Assembly (NCBI GenBank): GCA_028819345.1
Contig: JAPPLW010000103.1
Coordinates: 34,424 to 98,423 of the forward strand
Source: a bacterium
Lineage (GTDB): Bacteria > Actinomycetota > Acidimicrobiia > Spongiisociales > ZC4RG35
Direction: 5' to 3'
DNA length: 64,000 nucleotides
The position numbers and the translations under genes were made by a program. The notes below the pieces were generated by a model. That model worked only from the letters and a program-made list of their open reading frames with translations. It had not been told where the DNA came from and made no database searches. Of this stretch, positions 56,173 through 64,000 are shown in pieces. Each line of letters opens with the position of its first letter. Within the stretch, counting starts at the first letter, position 1.

Positions 56173-57105
56173 GTGACCGTTCCCTCAGTTTCCGCGCCGG
56201 CGTCTCGGGTCCTTCCCTACTTCTTCCTGGGCGCGATCGTGCTGGGCCTCGGTTTCAACTGGCCCTTGATCGCCATAGGCGTTGACAGCATGCCGCCCTT
56301 ATGGCTGATGACGTTCCGCATGCTGGGAGGGGCGCTCGTGGGCTTCGGGATGAACGCGGTGGCGGGCCAGCGGGCCTCCGTTCACCCCCGGGACCGGAAA
56401 ATCGTGACCATCCTGGGGATCTTCCGCCTGTTCGCCATTTTCATCTTCGTCTTCTACGCCCTCCAGATTCTCCCTCCCGGCCGTTCCGCCATCCTGGTGT
56501 GGACCAGCACGCTGTGGGCCGTTCCCCTGGCCGCCATCTTTCTGGGAGAGCGGATGTCCCACTTGCAGACCGCCGGTCTGGTGATCGGGATCATGGGAAT
56601 AGGAGTGGTTGTCGAGCCCTGGGCGCTGAGCTTCTCCGAGCCCAGGGTGATCTGGGGGTACCTGCTGTTGATGGGCGCGGCGCTCTCGGCGGCATGGACT
56701 TCGGTCTACATCCGGAGGCACTCCTGGACGGCCAGTCCCCTGGCCTCCACGCCGTGGCAGATGCTGTCCGGGGGCGTGCCGGCCCTGGCAGCGGCTCTGG
56801 CCGTGGACGGGATTCCCGACATCCAATGGACCTGGGTGGTGTGGGGTGTGGTGGTGTACCAGTCCACTTTTGCCGGTCCGTTCGTGGTCTGGGCGCACCT
56901 GTCGGTCCTCCGGCGCATCCCGGTGGTCCCGGTCAATCTGACCCTCATGGTCACTCCGGTGGTGGGATTGCTGGCATCGTGGTGGTGGGCCGATGAGGTG
57001 ATCACCCTGGCGCTGCTGGCCGGGTTGGCGATGATCACCCTGGGGGCGACGGCCAACATCTTCGGGGACGACCACCTGCGGCCACACCGATCCGGTATGA
57101 CGTGA
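56173..57105 (+). CDS. EamA/DMT family transporter
   Basis: GLGFNWPLIAIGVDSMPPLWLMTFRMLGGALVGF; about 10 hydrophobic segments in two repeats; start ambiguous (TTG 56167 / GTG 56173). Confidence 0.88.
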   Translation: MTVPSVSAPASRVLPYFFLGAIVLGLGFNWPLIAIGVDSMPPLWLMTFRMLGGALVGFGMNAVAGQRASVHPRDRKIVTILGIFRLFAIFIFVFYALQILPPGRSAILVWTSTLWAVPLAAIFLGERMSHLQTAGLVIGIMGIGVVVEPWALSFSEPRVIWGYLLLMGAALSAAWTSVYIRRHSWTASPLASTPWQMLSGGVPALAAALAVDGIPDIQWTWVVWGVVVYQSTFAGPFVVWAHLSVLRRIPVVPVNLTLMVTPVVGLLASWWWADEVITLALLAGLAMITLGATANIFGDDHLRPHRSGMT

Positions 57106-58295
57106 GCCCGAGATCCCGGCGGGAGCAACTGGCTCTCCTGATGACCGTCTGCTGTCTGGGCATGACCCACCTCTCCCTGGTTTCCCCTGCGCTCCCTGAG
57201 CTTGCTAAGGCCCTGGGGGTCTCTATTTCGGTGGTGGGCTGGGTGCAGGGTTCGGCGGCGTTTCCCGGGATATTCCTGGCGATCTTCGCGGGCTACCTGG
57301 CCGACCGCTTCGGGGGGAGACGGGTGATCCTGGCCTGTGTGACCATCTTCACCATCTTCGGGTCGGCGTGTTTCCTGGCCACATCCTTTCCGATGCTGCT
57401 CGGGTTGCGGATGTTGCAGGGAGTCGGCACTTCGGCAATCGTGGGGGTGGGCGTCACCCTGATCGGTGAGCTGTTCGAGGACGACCGGAAGCGGTTGAGG
57501 GTTCTGGGAACCAACCTAGCCCTGATGTACCTGACCCAGTTGGTGGTTCCCGTCCTATCGGGGATCGTGGCGACGGGCGGAGCCTTCCGCCCTTTCCTCC
57601 TGTATCTTGCCGGGGTGCCCATCGCGATCTGGGCCTGCCGCCTGGCGGTCGGTCAGCCGAGAGAGGCGGGATCCTCTCCGATACGGCATATCCGGGCGGC
57701 TCACCAGGACCTGCGCCGCCGAAAGACGGGGGTGGATTTCCTGGGCCTGGTGCTGGTGACGGTCATTGGGGTGTCGGTTTTTCAGGGAGCGACGCTAACC
57801 GCGGTCCCGCTGATGCTGGACGATGTCTTCGGGACCGCCAGCACCGGACGGGGCTTGGTGGTGTCCGCCTTTCTCCTGGGGGCGGTGGCAACCGCGCTGG
57901 GCGTGGTGCGGGTGATCTCGGGGAGGATTTCGGGACGGGTCTTGAGTGCGGGAATCTGGTTGATGTCCATAGGGATGTTCACGGTGCTGATGGCCGGGTT
58001 CCCATTCATGGTCTCTGGAGGTCTGGCGCTGGCCGGGGCGGGGTTCGGGCTGGTGATCACCCTGGTGCAGCGGGAGGCGATAGCCGCCTGTTCCGCGGCC
58101 TATCGGGGGGTGGTGATGCTCACCTGGGTGGCAGGCGTGCGGATCGCCCAGGTGATAGCGCCGCCGTTCGCCTCGTTCCTCACCGGCGTGGTGGGTCCCC
58201 GGTCCATGTTCCTGCTGACCACGGTCCTGACCGCTGTCGCGGCTTTGGCTTGGCGTCCTGTCCGACGCAGACTCAGGGGGGCCTTTTATTCCTAG
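57102..58295 (+). CDS. MFS transporter
   Basis: GWVQGSAAFPGIFLAIFAGYLADRFGGRRVILACVTIFTIFGSACFLATSF. Confidence 0.92.
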   Translation: MSPRSRREQLALLMTVCCLGMTHLSLVSPALPELAKALGVSISVVGWVQGSAAFPGIFLAIFAGYLADRFGGRRVILACVTIFTIFGSACFLATSFPMLLGLRMLQGVGTSAIVGVGVTLIGELFEDDRKRLRVLGTNLALMYLTQLVVPVLSGIVATGGAFRPFLLYLAGVPIAIWACRLAVGQPREAGSSPIRHIRAAHQDLRRRKTGVDFLGLVLVTVIGVSVFQGATLTAVPLMLDDVFGTASTGRGLVVSAFLLGAVATALGVVRVISGRISGRVLSAGIWLMSIGMFTVLMAGFPFMVSGGLALAGAGFGLVITLVQREAIAACSAAYRGVVMLTWVAGVRIAQVIAPPFASFLTGVVGPRSMFLLTTVLTAVAALAWRPVRRRLRGAFYS

Positions 58296-58337
58296 GTGAT
58301 CGGCACTTCACCGGGGGATGGCGGTAGGGTTACACCC

Positions 58338-59798
58338 ATGACAAGACTTCCTGAATTGAGTTCGGCCGCGGCGGTTTCTGACGGTGAGGGGCCGGTCTTG
58401 GTGGTGCCGATGGGCGCCAACCGGGAGCCCGGGCCGGGCGCCGAGTACGTGTTGGATCAGATGGGTTCGTGGGTGGGTGATCACCTGGAGGGAGTGGGTT
58501 TCTCGGGTAAGCCGGGGGAGGTGGCGGTGATCCCGACCGGGGGCGGATTCCGGTACAACTGGGTGGTGATGGCCGGCGTGGGCGGCGATCCCGATCATGA
58601 GACGGTGCGCAGAGCTTCGGCTATTGCCTACCGGGCCGCTCCCCGGACCGAGAGCCTGGTCACCACCCTCCACCAGGTATCCGCTCCCGGCGCCCTGGCC
58701 GCTACGGTGGAGGGTGCGCTCCTGGCCGGCTATCGGTACGAGAACTATCGGAGTGAGAAGTCGGACCGGCCTCTGGCGGAGGTGCTGCTGGCCTCCCCGC
58801 TGCCTTCGGATTGGGCGGATACGGCCGAGCGGGCCCGCATTGTGGCCGAGGCGGTCGCCCACGTCCGGGACTGGGTGAATCAGACCGGGCTCGACCAGGG
58901 GCCTGCGGACCTCGCGGCTTCGATGTCGGAGGTGGCGACCAAGGCGGGGATGACCGTCGAAGTGTGGGATGAGAAGAAGCTGGAGGAGGAGGGGATGGGC
59001 GGGATCCTGTCGGTCGGACGGGGATCGCACCGTCCGCCGCGCCTGGTGCGGTTGGTCGGTCCGGGGGAAGGTCCCAAACTGACCCTGGTGGGGAAAGGCA
59101 TCACCTTCGATACGGGCGGGTTATCCCTCAAGTCCCCCACCATGATGGAGAACATGAAGACGGACATGGCTGGTGCGGCGGCGGCCGCTGCGGCGGGGGC
59201 GGCCATAAGCCGGCTCGGCCTGGGAGTGAGGGTGGAGGTGCTCGCCGCCCTGGCCGAGAACATGCCGGGTGGGCGGGCCTCCCGCCCCGGGGATGTCTTC
59301 ACCGCCCGCAACGGAAAGACCGTGGAGGTGATGAACACCGACGCGGAGGGTCGGCTGGTCCTCTCGGACGCCCTGAGTCTCGGAGTGGAGGGATCGCCGG
59401 ACCTGATGGTCGACCTGGCCACCCTGACCGGGGCGTGCAAGATAGCCCTTGGTCTCGAGATCGCCGGGCTGTTCGGGACCGAGGACGCCAGGACAGCGGT
59501 GGCCGAGGCAGCCGAGGCGGCGGGGGAGAAGGTCTGGCCACTTCCCCTGCCTCCCGAATACCGGAAGTTGCTCGACTCGCCGGTGGCCGACATGAAGAAC
59601 ACCGGGGGGCAATGGGGCAGTGCGATCACAGCCGCCCTGGTGTTGAAGGAGTTCACCGGCGACGTCCCGTGGGCGCACCTGGACGTGGCGGGGCCCGCCA
59701 GGTCCGCCAAGAAGGAGCACTACATCTCAGAGGGCGGCACCGGTTTCGGAGTTCGCACCCTGGTCGAACTCGCCTCACGGATGGCGAGCGAGGGTTAG
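58338..59798 (+). CDS. pepA: leucyl aminopeptidase (M17), tandem copy 1
   Basis: GKGITFDTGGLSLKSPTMMENMKTDMAGAAAAAAA, NTDAEGRLVLSDALS; ATG 58338 preferred. Confidence 0.94.
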   Translation: MTRLPELSSAAAVSDGEGPVLVVPMGANREPGPGAEYVLDQMGSWVGDHLEGVGFSGKPGEVAVIPTGGGFRYNWVVMAGVGGDPDHETVRRASAIAYRAAPRTESLVTTLHQVSAPGALAATVEGALLAGYRYENYRSEKSDRPLAEVLLASPLPSDWADTAERARIVAEAVAHVRDWVNQTGLDQGPADLAASMSEVATKAGMTVEVWDEKKLEEEGMGGILSVGRGSHRPPRLVRLVGPGEGPKLTLVGKGITFDTGGLSLKSPTMMENMKTDMAGAAAAAAAGAAISRLGLGVRVEVLAALAENMPGGRASRPGDVFTARNGKTVEVMNTDAEGRLVLSDALSLGVEGSPDLMVDLATLTGACKIALGLEIAGLFGTEDARTAVAEAAEAAGEKVWPLPLPPEYRKLLDSPVADMKNTGGQWGSAITAALVLKEFTGDVPWAHLDVAGPARSAKKEHYISEGGTGFGVRTLVELASRMASEG

Positions 59799-59802
59799 AG
59801 GC

Positions 59803-61260
59803 GTGACGAGACTTCCTGATGTGAGTTCGGTCGCGCCCGTATCCGACGGGGAGGCGCCGGTGTTGGTGGTCCCCATCGGCGCCGACCGGGAGCCCGGGCC
59901 GGGAGCCGGGTACGTGTCGGACCGGCTGGGATCATGGCTTGGCGAGCACTTGGAGGGGGTGGGTTTCTCGGGCGAGCCGGGGGAGGTGGCGGTGGTGCCC
60001 ACTGCAGGGGGGATCGGCTACAACTGGGTTGTGCTGGTGGGGGTGGGTGACGATCCCGACCACGAGACCGTGCGCAGAGCCGCGGGCGCCGGTTTCAGGG
60101 CTGCTCCCCGGGCCGAAAGCCTGGTCACCACTCTTCATCAGTTGCCGGTGCCCGGCGCGCTGGCTGCAACGGTGGAGGGGTCGCTCCTGGCCGGGTATCG
60201 ATACGAGGACTACCGGAGCAAGCCGTCGGACCGACCGGTGCCGGACGTGGGATTGGCCGCTCCGGTGCCCTCCGACTGGATGGATGCCGTCGAGCGTTGC
60301 CGGGTGGTGGCCGAAGCGGTGAACGCCGCCCGGGACTGGGTGAACCAGCCTCCCCAGGACCAGGGTCCCGCCGATCTCGCCGCGTCGATGTCCGCCCTGG
60401 CGACCCAGGCGGGGATGACCGTGGAGGTCTGGGACGAGAAGAAACTCACCGAGGAAGGGATGGGCGGGATCATGTCGGTGGGTCGGGGATCGCATCGCCC
60501 TCCTCGTCTGGTGCGGATGTTCGGGCCGGGAGATGGTCCCAAGCTGACGCTGGCCGGGAAGGGCATCACCTTCGACTCGGGAGGGCTCTCCCTGAAGCCT
60601 GCCAAGAACCAGGAGCTGATGAAGTTCGACATGTCCGGGGCTGCGGCGGTGGCGGCTGCCGGGGTGGCGATCAGCCGGCTCGGTCTGGGGGTGAGGGTGG
60701 AGGTGCTGGCCGCTTTGGCCGAGAACATGCCGGGAGGCGGGGCAACCCGTCCGGGAGATGTGTTCACTGCCCGCAACGGGAAGACGGTGGAGGTGGTGAA
60801 CACCGATGCCGAGGGTCGGCTGGTCCTGGCGGACGCCCTGAGTCTCGGAGTGGAGGGATCGCCGGACCTGATGGTCGACGTGGCGACCCTGACCGGAGCC
60901 ACCGCGGTGGCGGTCGGTCTCAGGTACGCGGGACTGTACGGAACCGAGGACGCCAGAAGGATGGTGGCCGAGGCGGCGGAGGCTGCAGGGGAGAGGGTCT
61001 GGCCGCTTCCCCTGCCCCCCGAGTACCGCAAGTTGCTCGACTCGCCGGTGGCCGACATGAAGAACACCGGAGGCCGTTGGGCCGGCGGGATCACCGCCGC
61101 CCTGGTGCTTAAGGAGTTCACCGCCGACATACCCTGGGCGCATCTAGACATACCGGGACCGGCCAAGACCAAGGACGCCAAGCATTACCTGGCTGCCGGC
61201 GCCACCGGATTCGGGGTGCGAACCCTGGTGGAACTGGCCTCGCGGATGGCGGCCGGCTAG
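59803..61260 (+). CDS. pepA: leucyl aminopeptidase (M17), tandem copy 2
   Basis: GKGITFDSGGLSLKPAKNQELMKFDMSGAAAVAAA, NTDAEGRLVLADALS; closely similar to 58338-59798. Confidence 0.94.
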   Translation: MTRLPDVSSVAPVSDGEAPVLVVPIGADREPGPGAGYVSDRLGSWLGEHLEGVGFSGEPGEVAVVPTAGGIGYNWVVLVGVGDDPDHETVRRAAGAGFRAAPRAESLVTTLHQLPVPGALAATVEGSLLAGYRYEDYRSKPSDRPVPDVGLAAPVPSDWMDAVERCRVVAEAVNAARDWVNQPPQDQGPADLAASMSALATQAGMTVEVWDEKKLTEEGMGGIMSVGRGSHRPPRLVRMFGPGDGPKLTLAGKGITFDSGGLSLKPAKNQELMKFDMSGAAAVAAAGVAISRLGLGVRVEVLAALAENMPGGGATRPGDVFTARNGKTVEVVNTDAEGRLVLADALSLGVEGSPDLMVDVATLTGATAVAVGLRYAGLYGTEDARRMVAEAAEAAGERVWPLPLPPEYRKLLDSPVADMKNTGGRWAGGITAALVLKEFTADIPWAHLDIPGPAKTKDAKHYLAAGATGFGVRTLVELASRMAAG

Positions 61261-61272
61261 ACCCTCCTGACC

Positions 61273-61524
61273 GCCCGGGTCGCTGCCATTTCGTCGTCGC
61301 GATGAGTCTTGGAAGGTCGCCACACAACCCTCGCCGAATTCTTCTGCCCGACCCCGCGAGGTAGGTAACTTTCCTTCTCGCCACCAAGGCAGGGGTAGTG
61401 AAAAGGCAGGGGCAAGTTTGGCCGGCAGCAACGGCGAAACGGGGATTGCCGGCCCTGGTGGCGGGTGGATGCGGGTGACCGGATTCCTCGTCCCTTCGTC
61501 CGGAGTGGAAATCCGCCACCCCTG
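61273..61524 (+). repeat. Dispersed repeat copy 1 (~250 bp) with conserved hairpins
   Basis: Shares with 63263-63511 long blocks such as gtgaaaaggcaggggcaag, ggtggcgggtggatgcgggt, tcctcgtccctt, gtccggagtgga, cgccacccctg. Confidence 0.8.
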
Positions 61525-61590
61525 ATTGTGAGCTGATCCCTGTGGTGCGAGGACAGCGCTGCTTCTGGTTTTAGGTCAACTCCGCTGACT

Positions 61591-62772
61591 TCAGGATGAC
61601 GGATCGTCTTCGATAGAAAGGTCGCCGAAGCCGTATGCAATGTCAAGGACTTCTCTGGCCGCATAGAAGCGGTTGCGGCGCTTGCCCGTGATCTCCTCCA
61701 AGAGCCCGGCGTTGGTGAGGCTGTCTATGGCCCGCTGGGCCGTGGCATAGGAGACCCCCAGGGCTGTGGCTGCTGTGCCAACCTGTGTAAGGGGCTGGCC
61801 AAACAACTTTTCGGCCAGCCGAAGCGCCGTGGATGTTGCGCGAGCCTCGAGAAGTCGTTCACGGATGCGTTGCTGGAGTTCGACGAGGCTTACTGCCCTT
61901 CTTGTTGCGTCAGCTGCCACCGCGGCGAGCCCATTGAGAAAGAAATCAAGCCAGGGAAAAGGGTCTGAGGCTCGACTGGTGTGTCCGAGCAGTCGATAGT
62001 AATCCTCGCGATGTTGCTCAAAGAACACTGACGGGTAAAGCACTGGACGGCCAAGGATTCCCCGCTCCATAAGCATGAGAATGATCAGGAGTCTCCCAAT
62101 CCGACCGTTGCCGTCTGCGAAGGGGTGGATCGCTTCAAATTGGTAGTGGGCGAGACCTATTGCTATGAGGTCGGGCAACCGCCGGTCATGTAGGAACGTT
62201 TCGAGGTCGCCCATTGCTGCCTTGGCCTCGGTCGGCGGTGGCGGTACGAAACTCGCGGTTTCTAGCGTTGAGCCGGGGAAGCCTATCCAGTTCTGGGTCG
62301 TTCTGAAGTCGCCGGGGGCGGCATGGTGTCCTCGAACGTCCTCCATCAAGACTCGGTGGGTCTCTCGGATCAATCTGATGCTGATCGGCAGATCATTCAA
62401 GCGACCATCTGCGTAGTCGAGGGCGCGAAGATGGTTGTAGACCTCCCGGAGGTCGTCGGAAGCCTTAGATTGACTCGCCGCCTCGAACTCGAGCAGTTGG
62501 TTTACTGTGGTCACAGTTCCTTCAATCCTGGAACTCAGAACTGCTTCCAGGCGAATGTAGGGGGAGGTAAGCATCTCGATCGATCCGAGGCCCCGGACCA
62601 CGCCCTCCAGACGGTGTAGAGCGGCTGTCGCCCTTACCAGTTTCTTTACCGTCTCCTGCGGATAGTCGAGAGATACAGGCAGCGCCGCGGGGAAAAATGC
62701 CCTATACCCTTGTAGGGTCTTTCTGGTAATTCCAGATGTCCATTGTTGTCGTTTTGAACTGTCAACGACCAT
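61591..62772 (-). CDS. Fic family protein with C-terminal winged-helix domain
   Basis: Fic motif HPFADGNGRIGR; SSRIEGT inhibitory-helix-like motif; C-terminal TALGVSYATAQRAIDSLTNAGLLEEITGKRRNRFYAA. Confidence 0.94.
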   Translation of the reverse strand: MVVDSSKRQQWTSGITRKTLQGYRAFFPAALPVSLDYPQETVKKLVRATAALHRLEGVVRGLGSIEMLTSPYIRLEAVLSSRIEGTVTTVNQLLEFEAASQSKASDDLREVYNHLRALDYADGRLNDLPISIRLIRETHRVLMEDVRGHHAAPGDFRTTQNWIGFPGSTLETASFVPPPPTEAKAAMGDLETFLHDRRLPDLIAIGLAHYQFEAIHPFADGNGRIGRLLIILMLMERGILGRPVLYPSVFFEQHREDYYRLLGHTSRASDPFPWLDFFLNGLAAVAADATRRAVSLVELQQRIRERLLEARATSTALRLAEKLFGQPLTQVGTAATALGVSYATAQRAIDSLTNAGLLEEITGKRRNRFYAAREVLDIAYGFGDLSIEDDPSS

Positions 62773-62785
62773 TAGGCCCTCGCCT

Positions 62786-62837
62786 TATTATCGATTTCGA
62801 GATAGTTCGATAATACTTCCACTCACTGTTAGTGCAA
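62786..62837 (-). promoter_or_regulatory. Fic gene promoter with overlapping inverted-repeat operator
   Basis: On minus strand: TTGCAC (plus 62832-62837), 16-nt spacer, TATTAT (plus 62810-62815); 9-bp inverted repeat TATTATCGA (62786-62794) / TCGATAATA (62807-62815). Confidence 0.65.
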
Positions 62838-62901
62838 ATAACGATTAGGAACGCATAGACCTCGAGTTCCTGTCGCAGGGTTTGTTGGCCTGAGAGACCG
62901 G

Positions 62902-63265
62902 TTAGTCGCCGTCCTCGGCCTCTCCCGCCTCGGCCGCCTCCGGCGCCGGTGTCATTGCAGGGCGCCTGCGGCGGCGCCTCCACCAGAGAATTGCCACGAC
63001 GATGGCAATGAACGGCAGGAACGGGATCAAGACGCCGATCACCACCGCCAGCCCGCCCAGGACGGCAACCAGCGCTTCCACGCTGGAATCGAGGGCGTCG
63101 CCGAATCCGGTCGGGGAGCCATCGCCCCTCCGGTCCGCCTCCACCTGAACCATGACCTGCGTAGTGGCTAAGGTGTCGTCCAGGACGAGCCCCTCGGAGT
63201 CAATCGGCGTGGCGGTTACCGTGATCTCCGCCTCGATGCCGCGGACGGCGAGCCGGCCCGCCGGG
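62902..63265 (-). pseudogene. 5'-truncated DUF4349-like membrane protein remnant (C-terminal part only)
   Basis: VRGIEAEITVTATPIDSEGLVLDDTLATT...GFGDALDSSVEALVAVLGGLAVVIGVLIPFLPFIAIVVAILWWRRRRRRP. The ORF upstream of this is translated repeat and antisense of the next gene, so the native N-terminus is missing. Confidence 0.5.
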
Positions 63266-63511
63266 TAGGCGCCGTTTCTATCGTCGCGATTAGTTCTGGA
63301 AGGTCGCGATACAACACCCGCCGTTCTTACCTCCGGGGCGCCGCAACGTATGTAACTTTCGGTCTCGCCACCGAGAGGAGGGGAAGTGAAAAGGCAGGGG
63401 CAAGTTGGCCGGCTACAACGGTAAACCGGGGGAACGTCGGCCGTGGTGGCGGGTGGATGCGGGTATCCGGACTCCTCGTCCCTTGTCCGGAGTGGACATT
63501 CGCCACCCCTG
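63263..63511 (+). repeat. Dispersed repeat copy 2 (~250 bp) with conserved hairpins
   Basis: Direct-orientation relative of 61273-61524; see finding. Confidence 0.8.
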
Positions 63512-63547
63512 CCTCTTCCCCACGGGATCGAAGATTGGAGATCCCAC

Positions 63548-64000
63548 GTGGTGAGGTTGATTAAGGGAAGAGGAGCAGTGGGCTTCCCCAGGGTACTGAC
63601 GGCCTGGGGATGCGGGGCGTTGCTGGCCGCGGGACTGGCACAGGCGCTTCCCGTCTTGGCGGCGCCGGCCACCCATTCGGAGGGAGTATGCACGGTCGGC
63701 GCGGCGATCGACGAGGGTACGGGCGAGGTCTATCCCGTGACCTCCTGCATCCACACCGACCGCCGAGGCTCCCACTACAGTGTCTCCTTCGGCAGTCTTG
63801 ACCTGCAGATAAGCTCAAGCGGCTGTTTCTATATGGGGACCAAGTCCACGCAGTGGGTGTTTCTGGAACTCCACGAGGACGGTGATCTGACCTATGGCTG
63901 GTCTCCCGACGGGAGACGGGGTGGGCACCGGGTGGTGGGAACGGCCCACCGGTGTTCCTGGCCGGCGGTGGAGAGAGAAGAGATCGAGGGGTATGTGTGG
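63548..64000 (+). CDS. Secreted protein of unknown function, partial (runs off window end)
   Basis: Hand translation from GTG 63548 or 63551: VRLIKGRGAVGFPRVLTAWGCGALLAAGLAQALPVLAAPATHSEGVCTVGAAIDEGTGEVYPVTSCIHTDRRGSHYSVSFGSLDLQISSSGCFYMG... Signal-peptide-like N-terminus; open to the edge, so absent from the ORF track. Confidence 0.6.
   Translation, partial: MVRLIKGRGAVGFPRVLTAWGCGALLAAGLAQALPVLAAPATHSEGVCTVGAAIDEGTGEVYPVTSCIHTDRRGSHYSVSFGSLDLQISSSGCFYMGTKSTQWVFLELHEDGDLTYGWSPDGRRGGHRVVGTAHRCSWPAVEREEIEGYVW

Noticed and set aside
61118-61519. 133-aa minus-strand ORF sharing peptide EESGHPHPPAT / TCPCLFTTP with the 62902-63693 ORF
   Set aside because: Shared peptide is just the translated DNA repeat on the minus strand; conserved pairing and indels favour a noncoding element over a protein family.
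1-64000. CRISPR arrays, rRNA and tRNA genes
   Set aside because: Nothing convincing seen by eye: no regularly spaced repeats, no rRNA-like sequence, no cloverleaf with a GTTCGA-type T-arm in a noncoding gap. A tRNAscan-SE/Infernal run would be needed to exclude tRNAs fully.

Overview
High-GC bacterial chromosome segment. The actinobacterial, probably Acidimicrobiia-like, assignment is an inference from GTG/TTG starts, lipoprotein signals with TTAAP-rich linkers, and gene content. It is densely coding, with no rRNA, tRNA or CRISPR visible by eye. Main blocks: (1) 1-5.6 kb: hydrolases, purA, an AlkX/YcaQ-like gene and purB. (2) 5.7-10.8 kb: a betaine-type locus with a ProX-like lipoprotein translationally coupled to a BCCT transporter, divergent from a protein that joins a ProX-like binding domain to a GluR0-like ligand-gated K+ channel (TVGYGD filter plus SFTASIASSLA). 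This fusion is the best candidate for an undescribed system. (3) 13.3-37.4 kb: a ~24 kb, 21-gene unidirectional cluster with a Liv-type ABC importer, RidA, IclR, two HyuA-HyuB-HemL-like modules, a CoA-transferase, 2-oxoacid dehydrogenase E1/E2, SDRs and an M24 enzyme. (4) 37.4-50.9 kb: a CoA lyase and orphan AbrB gene, then a peptide-ABC cluster with two phosphotriesterase-like enzymes, CocE, threonine aldolase and amidase, a GntR regulator and a clear promoter/operator. One permease gene appears to need an AUU start. (5) 50.9-58.3 kb: Ldh2-type dehydrogenase, compact PPDK/Rph-like protein, second M24, Zn-MDR, EamA and MFS. (6) 58.3-64 kb: tandem M17 aminopeptidases, a Fic-wHTH gene with a palindromic operator, and two ~240-bp direct repeats with conserved hairpins, one of which abuts a truncated DUF4349-like gene. 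Identifications come from reading motifs in the supplied translations; no searches were run.
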